Part shown: piece after piece, positions 1-12,060 of the stretch | How the letters are laid out: each line of letters opens with the position of its first letter | Position numbering within the stretch: the stretch's first letter is position 1 | NCBI GenBank assembly: GCA_021234155.1 | Contig: JAJEKV010000038.1 | Location: 12,552,213-12,616,212, forward strand | Origin: Isoetes taiwanensis | Lineage: Eukaryota; Streptophyta; Lycopodiopsida; Isoetales; Isoetaceae | Direction: 5' to 3' | Length of the DNA stretch: 64,000 nt | Position numbers and translations under genes: made by a program | The notes under the pieces: model-generated | Told to the model about the DNA's origin: nothing | What the model saw: the letters and a program-made list of their open reading frames with translations, nothing else | The model's database searches: none

Positions 1-1700
1 GGAAGTTACGCATGTTCCGTGACTTTATGCGGTGAGGTGTCCGACTTGTCGAGAAGTTGGGAATCGTAGGAGCTTGAAGTCGGAGTATTTGGTAAGTCTG
101 TTTTGAGGCTATTTCAAGAGCATCTGCATCGTGTTTTGCCGTGAGCTGGTCTAACTTGCCTTGGAGAGATGCGATGAGCATCCTATTCTCAAGGTGGTTT
201 CGAAAGTCGCGGACCTTGGACTCAAGTAATGTTGGCTGTACGAAGTGCTGGTTCTCGGGTCAGTAGCATTATTCGCGGACGCATTCAGATTGTTGTAGCG
301 TGTCTCAAGATCAGTGTACTTGGTGTCGTTTTGTTGAGGGACCCCTTGAGTTCCTTGACAATTTGTCGATTGATGAAGGGTTTCATGGATCATGAACTGA
401 TTGTGCAAGGCTTTTCTCCAGTCTTCACAGCAAACTTTGGCCTCAAAGCAGGATGACTTCGGCTTGGAGTTGGTCCACGTAATTTGCTGTCGGCCCCCCG
501 TGGCTGCTAAGGAAGTTCTCGGTGATGATCATCAAGGCAGCTGAGGACAGCTTCACTGTGTATCCACGGTGTGAGGAGGTGATGGGATGGCTTTGGTCTC
601 GCTTCACCCTTGTTTATAGATCCTGGTCACGTGTGAGTGTCCTTGTGAGTACCCTGAGATCAATGGAGTTTTGTTGTGTCACGTTGTTTTTGCTGTCGCT
701 GAGTCCGAAAGTGGAAGTAGGGAGGTTGGAGTGGGTGGTTGTATAAGGAAATAGGTTTTCTGAATTTTGAGGTGGAGACTAAGTGGTTGTGGTCGAGTTG
801 GTCGGCCGGTGATTGATGGTGTCGAGAAGGAGGGAGAGTTTGGTTGAAGACCTTTCAAAGCATCAATAAGGTCGATGTTGGCTGGCGGAGAAGGGGCATG
901 ATGGCGCGGGGGTCTGATGATTAATGAAAGCCCTGGAAGTGGGCTCCTATGGGGCATTCCGAGGAAGAGTTAGGAGTTTTTCCGAGTCCTGGCCAAGTTC
1001 CCGTTGAAAACTTCCGATACAGAGTTGAGTCCATTGATTGTTTCAGTTGGTGTTGGTGAGGATATAGTACAGATGGTAGAAAACATCTACATAGAGGTAT
1101 TCTTCATGGAGTAACCTAAAAATTTCCTCCAAAGAAACTTGGTAAAGGCATCATGTTGCTTTGGAAAGGTGGACAAATTTTGGTTTTAGTAAAAGATTAT
1201 AAGGAATAGAGCAGAATTTGAAATATCATATTTACCAACGTCAAGGTAAGACAAGGCATTGGGCGGATTGGGTAGAGAAAAGGCAAGAGGCTATGGTTTG
1301 AGGGTTTAGGAGTATAGGGTTTCCATCGACTTGGGAGGCATATCCATCTTTCGCTTTCACTGTGTTAGTTAGCAAATTGTCAGAATTTTGTTCTTGTTGG
1401 GAGCCGGAGTTCCCCTGGTAAAATGAAACAATCCCGAACTCACCAAGAGGTTATAGGTGATGCCGATGTGGGAGCTGGTGTATGAAGAAACGAACTTGAT
1501 ATTTTCAATTCGCGCCGGATCCCAACAAGGCTTGAGTGTTGAGTTCTTGAGGTAGAAGCCATCTTGAAGGTCGAGGTCTGGAGTAATGAAGTCGGAAGGA
1601 CGGAGTGGAGTATGAGTGAAAAGTGAGGAGGAAGTGACGGGTTGGGAAGGGTTTTTTTTTTTTTTTTTTTTTTTTGAAGAGTCGGGAGACACGTGTTAAA
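1..1700 (-). pseudogene. 3' extra coding region of element 3, partial
   Basis: Downstream of pol the element continues with coding-like sequence in the same place as the extra region of the complete elements. The fragment at 1369-1692 contains FITPDLDLQDGFYLKNSTLK and VSSYTSSHIGITYNLLVS; the fragment at 679-957 is Pro/Ser-rich with IDLIDALKGLQP; and the leftmost part (151-408) is polar and coiled-coil-like. This N-part, Pro-rich middle, helical stretch order parallels the other copies, but the sequence match is weak. A run of about 23 T at 1651-1673 sits inside it. I recognise no domain and assign no function. Confidence 0.4.
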
Positions 1701-2689
1701 AGATCGTGACGATTGAGAATCTCAAGAGAGCCCTTCAGACCAAGATGCGTGAGAGTTCCCCCAAGGGAGAATAAACTTAATGGCGGACGGTATTAATCAC
1801 CGGGCTTGTCGCATTATTAAAAAGAGGAGTCTAAAAGTTTGGTGTACAAAATATCATGGGGAATGATTACGGAATATATCGTGAGGTGACCTTTCGAATG
1901 AACTGCTAGGGGTTGGTATTCGCTATAAATTGGAAGTTGGGTCACGAGAAGAACCAAAATTGCGGAAGATGGAGAACTCCATATCAATGGGTCCGTGAGC
2001 TTCCGCGACTGGATTACATGCAAGATGGACGACGCCGACCGCGGGCGCTGAGGGAACCGCCGGATCCCTTTATGGATCCTTGGTTGAGGCACCGCCGCCA
2101 ACCCGGGAGATAAACTCGACGCCGGGAGGTGACTGCTCAGCCGGAGTGGTCGCAGCCGGTGGGGCTTCCGCATCCTCCGAGTGGAGTGCCCCGCAGTAAA
2201 GGGCGAGTAGCAAAGATGATAGGGTTTTCCCAATTTTTGTTTAGTTTAGGACTTTTCGGTGAAAAAATCCCACAATAATTGTAGCCTTCTAGCAATTTTG
2301 TACATAATAGAAAAGTGTTTCTCATAAATTTGTACAAGTGGTATCTTGTTGTAAATTTTGTTCTTGAGCTAAGGATGTCAAAAGCAGTGGGTTTGAAATT
2401 TTGAGTCTAAATCCATTGACTAATGTAGGAAATGGAGTGCCATCCAATTCTTGTAATTGTAAAACCTGTGATGTGGTATCTCGAAATTTTGTATGGTCCC
2501 AGCCATCCGAGCTTGAGTTTGCTGCCAGATGTTGTTGATATCTCGAGTCGTGAAGAAGAACTAAGTCGCCAATTTGAAAAGTTTTGTTTTTGATGTTTGT
2601 CATGCCATTGTTTTTGTAGTTGTTTGCCTTGTTGAAGTCTAAGAAAAGCATCTCTTCAAGTTCATCCAGCTTGTTCCAGCTGATAAACT
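1701..2689 (-). other. pol 3' end and spacer of element 3
   Basis: The stretch holds the end of the integrase C-terminal region (to about 2320) and then a spacer without a recognisable gene. By position it corresponds to the untranslated leader that precedes the extra coding region in the complete elements. Short open frames on both strands here show no family motif. Confidence 0.4.
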
Positions 2690-5600
2690 CGTTTGCAAAG
2701 TCATTGATGGATTATGTTTCGTTGCTAACTGAAATTTGAGTGAGGGTAAATGAACTCAAAAGGCATAAGAGCCTCTTGGCCATACACAAGTCGAAAAGGT
2801 GTTTGACCAGTTGCTACTTTGTATGTTGTATTGTAAGCCCATAAAACTGTAGGTAACTTATCTTGCCAATCTTTTTCTTGTAGGATCACAAATCTTCTTC
2901 GTAATGTGGATAAGCACCTTGTTTGTGCTTTCAGCCAAGCCATTACCACGGGATAGTAAGGCGGCTTTTTCTCCGTGATGAATGTGCAGATAGTTAGTGA
3001 GTTCAAGAATAGTGTGATTGATGAAATGAACCCACGATCACTAACTAACCCTAAGGGACATCCAAATCGCGCGGATGATGTTTTTGTAGAGAACCTTAGC
3101 TGTACTAGCAACCGTGTTGTCGTAGAGTACACGCTTCAGCCCATTTGGTTGCATAGTCCGTGAAGACTAGAATGTAGCGGCCCTAGTGTTGATTGCAGGT
3201 GGGTCCATGGGACCAACAAAATCCATACCCCATTTGGCAAAGGGAGAGGCGGGCTATTGGCGTGAGCGGCAGAGCCACGGGCCGTGGGTCTACTAAGCTC
3301 GACAAACATCACACGTATGCAGGTATTTGTGAGCATCTTTGAAAAGCTGCACAGAATACCCAAAGAAGGAGGAGTTTTGCCGGTTGTTCCACTGAAATGA
3401 CCACCGCCAAGTCCTTCGTGGGCTTGTTTGACTAGACTGGACTTCGTGAGGAAGAACACATCGTCCGAGCACATTGTCTTTAAGCACATTTATAGAGATG
3501 GCCAGCAACCATCGTGATAATCTCGCATTGCCGAAGGAATTGTTGTTTATGCAGAAGTTGTCTTCCGAGAGAGCGTGGTCACTTGACGGGGAGTGCGCCC
3601 GTGAGGAGAAAGCGTTGATAGTCGTGGGGTACCAATGAGGCGGCGCGACCAGAATGGGGCTTGAGCATCCGGAAGGGCATCGTGAACTCCTTCCCAGGGA
3701 TCATCCGTGTATGCGTGAAAGATAGTCGGGGACCGTGAGAGCGCCCCGCTTTGTGAATAATTTCAAAAGGGGCAAACTCTTGCAATATCAATATCCATCG
3801 AGCAACCGCCCGTGGGGTTTGGCTTATTGATTAAATATAGAAGAGCTTGATGATCCACATAAAAGCCGAATTTGACTACCAAGAAGATAGTGTCGAAAAG
3901 CGTTGTACACAAAAGATAAGGCCAAGGGCTTCCCTTTCCGCGGGTGGTCGAATAGTTGCGCCAGCAGATTGAGTTTTGGCGGGCGATTCGATGGGCTTGT
4001 CCCGATTTGGTGCATACTTGAGCTAGAACAGCCCAATCGCAAAGCCTCGAAACATCAACATGGGACATGGAAATGGTTTGTCCCATTGAGGTGGTACTAG
4101 CACGGGGGCTTCGTGGAGCTTGACTTTGAGTTCTTTAAAAGCTTGATTTGCATCGATGTCCAAGTCCATGTGTATGGATTTCCACCGGCTTTGTGAATTG
4201 ATCGGCAAATGGTGCCAACTCGAATAAAGGTGGCATAGAAGTTGACTTTGCCAAGAAAGGAACGTGTCCTTGATGTTCGCAGTGGATATGCTCGATGACA
4301 CAGCTGATTTTGGCGGGTCCGTTGTAATGCCGTGTCGACTAACGACATGTCCTGTATACACCCGAGGTGACATGTAAGGTGCACTTTTCCGGATTGAGGC
4401 TAATTCCAGATTCATCACAGCCGCTGAAAAACTAGTTCAAGTTTTACCAAATGGTCCATAACGTGGGGTGTAAGTGGAGAAGTCATCCCGAAAGACTTGC
4501 AGAAAGGGATGAACTTGCATGTACTCTTGAAAAAACAGCAAGCATAATGCGTTGAAATGTGGATGGTGAGTTTGACAATCCAAAAGGAACGACTTTTGTA
4601 AGCAAAGGTACCCCATGGAGTAGTGAAGGTAGTCTTTAGTTGATCTTTCTTCTCGAATGGATATTTGATTATAACCGGAGAAGCCGTCCATGAAGGAGTA
4701 CATCTCGTGGCCTGCTACATCTTCCAACACTTGATCCGGTGAAGGGGAGAGGGAAATGATCCCGTCCCGTGGGTTTGATTGAGTTTTCTATAATCCACAC
4801 AAACGCCGAATTTTTCCATTATGTTTGAGGGCAATAACAATAGGACTTACCCATTCCGAATGTTTGACCTCGAGATAAGTCCAAATATTCAAAAAAGCTG
4901 TCAATTTCGGGGCTTTAACCTTTTTCACGGTAGTTTGGGTTGTTGCACTGTTGCTAGATGGGTCTAGCATCCGGCTTGGTGGGAATCGAGAGTTGTCCCA
5001 ATTTTCTTGATACCCTGGAGGTTCTTTGTAGCTCCAAGCAAAGATGTGCTTGAAACGCTTGAATAGCGCCAATGGCTTGCTCCCCCGAACGTCGGGCGTG
5101 AGGTCGCGTGCCAATCGGATTGGTTGATTTGTTCCAATATCAATTATGTCACCGCAGGAGTTTGAATGTGTGGAATGACTTGATCATCCCGAATAAGTGT
5201 GGGCTTGGCTCACGTAGTATGGCTGTGATGTTCATGTTGACCAATTTGAAAAATAGTGGCGGCCACTAGGAGTTGGTGTGGTGTCTTCTTGAATAGGAGG
5301 AGGAGTGGGGTACCGCCTCCTCATGTGGAACCAATGTGACGTTGTTACAAGGTGTCAAATAGGGGTCCAACCGGTGATTGCTATGCCTTTATCAATATCC
5401 ATGTCTTCCCATGGTTGATTGTATTCTGGGTAAGCCGTGAGTGGCAAAACCTGGCTTGTAACCGATAGGTGTTGCAAACTTGTTCTCGAGTCACCGTCCG
5501 ATTCGTGATCTACGTAAATGATCCGGCCGTGGTCGATCCATCGGGCGGTGAGCTTGCCATCTGTGATAACAAGTTGATCTCGCGGGCCCAAGAGTGAATG

Positions 5601-6010
5601 CTTTTAGCTTGTCTCAAAAAAGGGTCGCCCCTACTAACATTTCTCCGGATCTTCTCCCGCTCTCCAAACACCAAATTCCATGGTAAATTGTAGATCTCCA
5701 ATATTGATCGGTATTGGTTGTGTAACTCCTGTGGTCGCGGGCTGATATGGCCATTCATAAGCTTGATGTCATAAGTGGCAGAGTGGAGCCCTTTGCGCCC
5801 AATTGTCGCCCCGAGATTATTCGTATTAAGATTGACCTAACGGCGCCACCATCGATCCGAACATGGTGAAATTTTTGGCCCACGCGGGTGCATGCACCGT
5901 GGGTGTTGATGTGGCGACGACCATGTGTAATACGTGTTTTGTAAATGTGCTCAGAGTGCTGGACATAGTTGTAGGATAGTCGAAAGGTCGAGAGAATTTT
6001 GATTTTAGCA
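2690..6010 (-). pseudogene. pol of element 3: protease, RT, RNase H, integrase, frameshifted
   Basis: Pol copies and integrates the element. Protease: at about 5850-5930 the minus strand encodes HVRIDGGAV, matching the DGGS-type aspartic site of the sister copies. Reverse transcriptase (4430-5110): KHSEWVSPIVIALKHNGK, then GHEMYSFMDGFSGYNQISI, and the catalytic box FRDDF at 4479-4493. RNase H (3560-4350): FYVDHQALLYLINKPNPTGG. Integrase (2690-3510): HEGLGGGHFSG zinc-finger start, C-x2-C near 3300, GCPLGLVSDRG, and YYP...LAES at 2925-2960. The integrase glutamate codon is intact (GCT GAA AGC). Downstream to about 2320 comes a linker with GDLVLLHDSRY. Frames change at least seven times, so no working polyprotein is encoded as read. 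Confidence 0.85.
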
Positions 6011-6249
6011 AGTTCTTTGTTGAAGTTCGTGAGGGATTGCGGTGTAGTTGTGGTGGATCCGTGGGTTGTTGTTGCTCAAAGAATAGATGTCGCCACATTG
6101 TTGAGGAGGTCGACTTGGCAAAGAATGTTGAGTGGTGGTGTTGGCATGTCATGGCATTCGTGGTCGTGGCTCCCCGATCGTGTGGTAGCATTGATGACTT
6201 GAGTGCCTTACCTTCGCACGCTCGATGAGTTGAAGCAGATTTTGCGTAA

Positions 6250-8150
6250 GTTTAGTTGAACATGAGGAAGTAGTTGATCCGCATTGGGTGCAAATGAACA
6301 GACGGTTGATGGCTCACCGGTACGTAATCGTACTGCAAAAACTTGGTACGGGTGCTTATGGCGGGGGAATGAGGGAGAACCTCAATCCCGCTTGGAGGAT
6401 TCAAGGGTGGTGTTGATTGCATGGTAAATTTCTTCTTGGAGTTGATCATCCAATTGTTTTGAGTTGTTTGCTGCCGGGTGGTTGTTGTTGTGGTGGCCGT
6501 GGTGGCCGTTTGAATCGGGCGGGCCTTTGCCTTCCTTTGGCTTCCCCATACTTGAAAAGGTGTAAGACGACCTTGTGGGTTTGATTGGTGCCGTGAATTT
6601 GTATTTGAACTTGAGGAAGTTGAGGACAATCGCGCATCGATGACCCCATTGGTCACAGTTGAAACATTGGGACTTGCTTGGATCAAAAAGTGGAACGAGG
6701 AGGTCCACGCCAGGTTCAACTTTGTTATTCTTTGGGGTTGTTGTTGTTGTCGCGGGCTGTGCCTCGTGGTTGAGTTTAGGTGGGGTACCTTCCGCACTTG
6801 GTGAACAAGACGATGTCGACACGGATTTGGTCGTGGATTTGTACATTCTTCAAAGGGTGTGGTTCTCGCATGTTGCTGTGCTTGCAATGGATCATGCTAT
6901 CCACAGTTACACTCGTCGCGGAATGTCACGAGTACTGGCAAATAGTACACCAAATGTTATTTCTGGGGGAACTGGCGCGGAGGCAGTCGAGGTGCGCTGG
7001 CGGGTGTAGCCGAGGGAAATGGGAGTATCGCGGGTTTGATCACCGCGTGAGGAGGAAACATGAACAGAAAGTGATTGACTAATTCAATGGCTTCTTGTAA
7101 TGTCTTGGGGCGCAAATACTGATCATAATCGGATGTGAGAGGGTGCCTTGAAGAAACCACACTAGAATTTGGCTTTGGGTTGGAAATTCCTTCAACTTGT
7201 TGACTAAGATCTGTGATCGGCTCTCGAAAGTTAACGCAGATTCTCCTCCGGTTCTCGCTTTTGGTGTGTTGAGGTCGCTCAGCAGTTGTTTGATCATCCG
7301 CAAGGGTGCCGTGAATGGGAAAGAAAAAGAGGTCTTCATGTGTATCCAATCTTGTTTCCAGTGGCTTTTGTTTGCCATCGCCCATTCGTGGGGTGCTCTC
7401 CACCTTGGTCGTCGAAAAAGATGTGGAATTTTAGTTTTGGATCTGAGTGACCATTGAGATCTGCAAGTGACTCAAATTCATCCATGTGAGCCCCGAGCAC
7501 TCGGGTTCATGTGTTTACCTTTATCATTTCCAAAGAGTGGATATTGGAGTTTTAAAGCATGTAGGAGTCAAGGCATGAATGGGTGTTTGCATTTGTGGAA
7601 AAGAAAAGAAAAGAGGTGTTGGTTGTCGACAAAATTTAAACCGGCATAGGGTTGTGTGAGATTAGTAAAAAGAGGTCTTGAAGCGGTTGTAGTGGGAACA
7701 AAGGTTGTGACAGGCATGAATAAGCGTGTGGGGGGAAAATGTTAAGGGGAACAGTAGGGGAATTGACAAAGGTGGAAGCGGTGGTACCAAGTTCTAAAGA
7801 AAGATTACCAATAGAGAAAACATTTTGCGATGTTCCGCAGAAAATTGCGGTGGTTCCGCAGTGATCTTGAGTTGGGATTCCGGTGAGTAAATTCAAAGGG
7901 GCGCGGTTGCACCCGCATGATGGGCGAATGGGGAACGGAACAATGGCGACCTTCCAATGTGGGAGGTTGGTCCGGAAAGTTGTCGTGGTGTAGGTGGAAA
8001 TGATTGCGCCTCGTACACGGAGAAGAGACAATCGAACGAGTGTATGTGGACATATTGGCATGAGGCGCCGCGCAGTTCATGGCGACGGGTGCCTTGACTC
8101 CATCTCGGTGTTGAATATCGTCGGGAGTAAAGAAGGGATTGAACATGGTA
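6250..8150 (-). pseudogene. gag of element 3, frameshifted
   Basis: Gag forms the particle core that packages retrotransposon RNA. The piece at 7079-7403 carries the capsid-like core, with a WKQDW motif and a following leucine-rich stretch that aligns with the better preserved WKQDWSKWLAFLSHYGTTDD region of the element at 20400. Near 6610-6665 a nucleocapsid zinc knuckle reads CFNCDQWGHR and continues in another frame as RDCPQLP, giving C-x2-C-x4-H-x4-C. Between core and knuckle lies a Thr/Pro/Gln-rich, low-complexity linker. At least three frame changes break it. The start is uncertain; the first Met codons after the primer site lie at about 8145-8185. Confidence 0.7.
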
Positions 8151-8187
8151 TCAATACAGCCGTGGTGAGCGACAGCGAGCGCCAAGG

Positions 8188-8783
8188 TGTTTGGGGTCCG
8201 AACGCGGGATGCCTGAGGGGCGGATCTCGAGATCCTTGAAGTCGCGTGGCAAATCCCGTAGACACTCTTGTCACGGGATTTTTGCTAACAGAGGAAAGAA
8301 CAAGAAAACTCAGTAAAACAAAGAATTGCACACGCAATGAAAACACACAAGACACTCTGTGGGAGAACACGCAATCCATTGATCAAAACAAGTGTACAAT
8401 GAAGGCTCAAAAGAGCGCACAATGTGCGACCAGCATGCGCTCTGTAGTGACACAAAGAACACTATGAACCCTCCGAAGGAGCAAAAATGCTACAATATAT
8501 AGGAACACCCGCGGGTGGTCTGAACTTTGAATCTGATCCTCATCATGACAACGCGTGCTCCACTACTTGGGCACTCGAGACAGGAATCCCGGCATCGCGA
8601 CCGTGCTATGGGACAAGTAGTGGCCGCCGTGGGTCCTACCTTTGGGTCTTCGCTTGGAGGAGCTTTGACCCGTAAGAGTATGTATATGGATCCCTCTTCT
8701 TGGACACTTAGGTGGCCCGATTTGGGGCCTCGCCCTCATCGAAGTAAGTATAGACACATTATGCGCAGGGCCGCAGGCTAACA
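8188..8783 (-). repeat. 5' LTR of element 3 with adjacent primer-binding site
   Basis: On the minus strand the LTR starts TGTTAGCC at 8783 and ends CCCCAAACA at 8188, the same ends as in the two complete elements. A TATA box lies near 8493-8500 on the minus strand (plus-strand text reads tacaatatatagg). Immediately inside, at 8184-8166, the minus strand reads TGGCGCTCGCTG, resembling the complement of a tRNA-Asp 3' end, which begins TGGCGCCGTTG. The LTR is 596 bp. The middle differs from the LTRs of the other two elements, whose LTRs closely match each other. Confidence 0.8.
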
Positions 8784-10324
8784 TGGAAGATCATTGAAAA
8801 CCTTGAGGAACATTGAAATAGCCAAAGAAATGAACAATTGAAGTAAAACTTTGTTTATATTAAAAAGTCAAGAGAGGTTACATCATATACACAATAATAC
8901 TATTTCTAAGCTTTAGTTCTATGTTTTTTTCATCATATTAATACAAATTTGACTCGATTGTCAAACATATTGGCATTTTGTTGCTTTCGACATTAACTTT
9001 GCATTCCACATACTAACCCTGAAGCCAAACCTTTAGATCATTCATGAAATTGCCATCTACTCTGTCCGGGCTCCGGTGCTTTTGAGACCGGATCATGGTT
9101 TTGGCGCATTGAGGTACCCTTTGTATCTTTGTCATCAATGAGAAGCCACGTTCTCTTTTGTGAAACCCGGAAATTGGTCGTAGACCTTTTTCGAGTGCTT
9201 CAAAAAAAAAAAAATTGGCTTTTGTTAAATAAATTTGTGTTGGTAATAATCGACTCCACCATATGAACTTGAATTTGTCCTTGTGTTTCATCAATGCTCC
9301 CTTAACTATGACTCTCAAGTTTTGAGCCCGCAGCTGGACCAAAGTGCTATATGAAAATTCTCGATTCGCATCCAATCAATGAACTCGCCCACTTTGGTCT
9401 AGTTACTACCACTTGGTTACGTAAAGTGTGATTTAACATCATCTTCTTTGGCGATGGGTATGGACTCACTCTTGTCATAGCTTCTACCCGGAACTCCATT
9501 GTAAAAAACAAGCGATTTTTGGCTTAACCATGAAGTCTTGCATTGATTGAGTTGGAGTATTGGAAATACGCTAGCATTTCTTGGTCAGCAATGGAACCTG
9601 TTTCAAAGATCTCTTAAATCGCAGGCTGGAAACTTACGCTTGTAACGTCTTGAGGTGTCTTTTTGCTTGAATACGCTCTTGCTTTTCTCTCTCGAGACAC
9701 TTCCGGTACCAAAAATTTAACCGACCGGTAAACATATGGGTCAAATTAAAAAGAAGACCGGGCACAAAAGGTTGGAAGTTACCTTGTGACTTACATTCAT
9801 TAAACGCATTTGTTCGGATCATAACCCCGATGCATTCCGCTGATTTGGCGTATTGTGTGGAGCATGACAATGCATCACTGACCGCAGTATTGTTGTCGGT
9901 TAGACACCTACTTGAGCTTGACTTGATGCACCCATCGATTTGTTGACATCTACCCATTTGTCCGGACTTCAGAATCGGGATGCATCTTCCGATTTGCTCG
10001 AAGCTTCTATCTCGGTCTAATGCTTTCAAGGGGTGTGAGTGTCTTGTCCCCCCCCTGACCACATTGTACCTCTATATCTACAAAGTAGGGATGAAGAAGT
10101 AAGCTACATATCCCAATTGCATCAAACAAGACTTGGTTACCTTTGAGGGTAGAAAATAATTCCCTTTTGGTGTGCTAGATGGACTCACATAGTCATTGCC
10201 ACCAAAGATGAACAGTTAGACCTGAATTAGTAAACGCACCATGCTCGCAAACCTGGAATTGAATCACAATTGATTGTAACTATGCTTTTTTTTTTAACTA
10301 AGCTCAGGACTTTTTTCTCTTTAC
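8784..10324. other. Unassigned sequence, decayed coding-like fragments
   Basis: No gene recognised. Two minus-strand open stretches, 9013-9375 and 9634-10062, are longer than chance would favour in this AT-balanced sequence, but I see no family motif. The second contains one C-x9-C pair (CSTQYAKSAEC), which on its own is too little to call a CHCH protein. The piece between them is full of stops. They may be remnants of a retroposed or captured host sequence. Confidence 0.3.
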
Positions 10325-10330
10325 GATGTT

Positions 10331-10674
10331 CCTGTTTTATATATCTAAAGTGTCCCCTAAAATGAGCGAGCGATCTCATCCCGTGGGGCACTTTAGACAC
10401 AAAACAGGAGAAGCAAAAGAGACTAAGCCAACCAGATCTTTTTTTTGTCGGGCTTCCAAGCCTTTTCGAAGTTTCCTTGATGTATCTAATTCGCCACCGA
10501 GTGAGCGATATGTCATCCTAGGGGCAAATTAGATACAACAAACGTAAAAACGAAAGAGGAGATTAAGCAGGGCTTACTCTCTTTCGAGAGTTTCCTGCTT
10601 GATGTATCTAATTCGGCCACCTAAAAATGAGTGAGCGACCTCATCCTAGGGGCAAATTAGACACATCAAGCAGG
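10331..10674. repeat. Three tandem long hairpins, unit about 120-145 bp
   Basis: Three inverted repeats follow one another at 10331-10408, 10477-10541 and 10594-10674. In the third, the arm CCTGCTTGATGTATCTAATT (10594-10613) pairs with AATTAGACACATCAAGCAGG (10655-10674) with a single mismatch or G-T pair. The first has a different stem (CTAAAGTGTCCCC with GGGGCACTTTAG) that still pairs, while the loop (ATGAGTGAGCGACCTCATCC in unit 3) is conserved in all three and itself contains ATGAG/CTCAT. Between units 2 and 3, CGAAAGAG and CTCTTTCG form a further small stem. No protein is encoded. This could be a tandem foldback transposon relic or a structured-RNA source. Confidence 0.8.
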
Positions 10675-11539
10675 GACAAACGAAAAGAGACTAAGCCAGT
10701 GAAAGATTAGGAAGTCCACTAATCCTAATTGGCATCTCATCCCTTACATCGGCCCCTTAGCATGTAAACTAAGCTACCTATAAGTGCTCACCGCAAGTGC
10801 CTCAGTAGCTTGAAGTTGCTTTTTGATCCTCCCTACTCACACCCTAAGGCTTGTACCCATCTTGTAGAAAATTCATGACTGACAATTCTCAATGTAACAA
10901 AGTGATTACAAATCCCGCAGTGAGCATAAATTTGTCAATGAGAATACAATTATACTAAGCACTTGAATTTTGTTATGAAGTACCTCAAGAGGTTGGCAGA
11001 CATGGAAGATGGTATTGGTGGCTGCATTCGCAATCAAAGTTGGTAGTGGTTTCCCCATCCAATTGGAGGATCTTGCCACGAATGGACGTACTACCATAAT
11101 CTTGACCTTATCAAGGTCCGGAAGTAGTGGATCCAAGACAAATAAAGGAAGACGGTCCTTGCAAGATAGAAACCTCTCTAACCTTGGTTCCAGCACTTTC
11201 AATCTTTGTTGTGTCTGCCTTCCCGGCTGCCAGATTAAACTCTCGATTTTTATGCGCTCAAGTTCTCGTAATAGTTCTTATTTCACCTACGTATCTTGGC
11301 ATATGGCAGAATGCCGTCTGCACGACTTGGTTTATCCTTAATCATTCCTTCCATTTTTTAAATCTTTATTCATCTTCTCGGTCTTGGAACTCAAGTTCTT
11401 TGAACCTTCATTTGTAGCACTTTTCGCAGGTTTTGATCACAAGTTTGCAACCTTGCCTTACACTGAATCACTTCTGATCTTGTAAAGTTGATCCATTCTC
11501 AAAGGTCTTATTTGAATTCAAACCGAAAGTAATCAAGGT
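10675..11539. other. No recognised feature
   Basis: Non-coding in appearance. Overlapping open frames at 10906-11202 (minus) and 11009-11417 (plus) are shadows of one another, and neither shows a motif I can name. Confidence 0.3.
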
Positions 11540-12060
11540 TAGTACCACATGACACAACAAACACCACTTTACACCACAAATTCCATCATGACAAACTTTT
11601 GCACCACAAATGGCGTCATATTCACCACATGTGGTGTGGCATGTGGCACCAACCGGGTGCCACATGCCACACTACATATGTTTCTAATGCACCCAAGGCA
11701 CCATATGGCAATCCATTGCCGCACCACAAATGGCGTCAAAGACACCACATGTGGTGCAAAATGATCCATAGTGGTGCCACATTAGACACCACATGTGGCA
11801 CCACAAATGCGAAGGCACCACATCCACATCGAGGGCATCCACCACCCCATATGTGGCGGATGGCGTGGTGCAATATTTAATGATAGCTTGGCACCACATA
11901 TGGCGGACAATCCACCATTCACAAGTATCACCATATCTAACATCACATATGACACTAAAGTATAGAAACATATGGAAGCCAATTCACTATTGGAAAAAGG
12001 TACCACGTTTGGTACTATATGTGACACTACATATGCTATAAACTACATTATTAACATATA
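11540..12060. repeat. Palindrome-rich CACCACA/TGTGGTG repeat region
   Basis: The stretch is built from degenerate copies of CACCACAAATGGCG and CACCACATGTGGTG. The latter is a perfect 14-bp palindrome and occurs at 11623-11636 and 11743-11756. At 11634-11650 and 11656-11672 two 17-base arms (GTGTGGCATGTGGCACC and its exact complement) flank a 5-base loop, so a long cruciform or hairpin is possible. Open frames here on both strands (for example 11599-11880 and 11684-11971) come from the repeat and are not genes. Confidence 0.75.

Larger units (their letters stand above)
1..8783 (-). mobile_element. LTR retrotransposon, Ty3/gypsy Tat/Athila-like, 5' portion (element 3)
   Basis: A minus-strand LTR retrotransposon enters from the right at 8783 and continues past the left edge, so only its 5' LTR is in the window. 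Reading from right to left it has LTR, primer site, gag with zinc knuckle, protease, reverse transcriptase, RNase H, integrase and part of a 3' extra region. The order protease-RT-RNase H-integrase defines Ty3/gypsy. It belongs to the same family as the complete elements at 20400-31467 and 36560-47557, but its LTR is clearly diverged from theirs, so it is a separate subfamily. All reading frames are broken by small indels. The base after the LTR begins the possible target duplication TGGAA (8784-8788), which cannot be confirmed without the other end. Confidence 0.9.

Noticed and set aside
9634-10062. CHCH-domain mitochondrial protein
   Set aside because: Only one C-x9-C pair is present; the second pair has different spacing and the rest shows no similarity.
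11599-11971. Open frames on both strands in the CACCACA tract
   Set aside because: They overlap on opposite strands and follow the repeat composition; no domain is seen.
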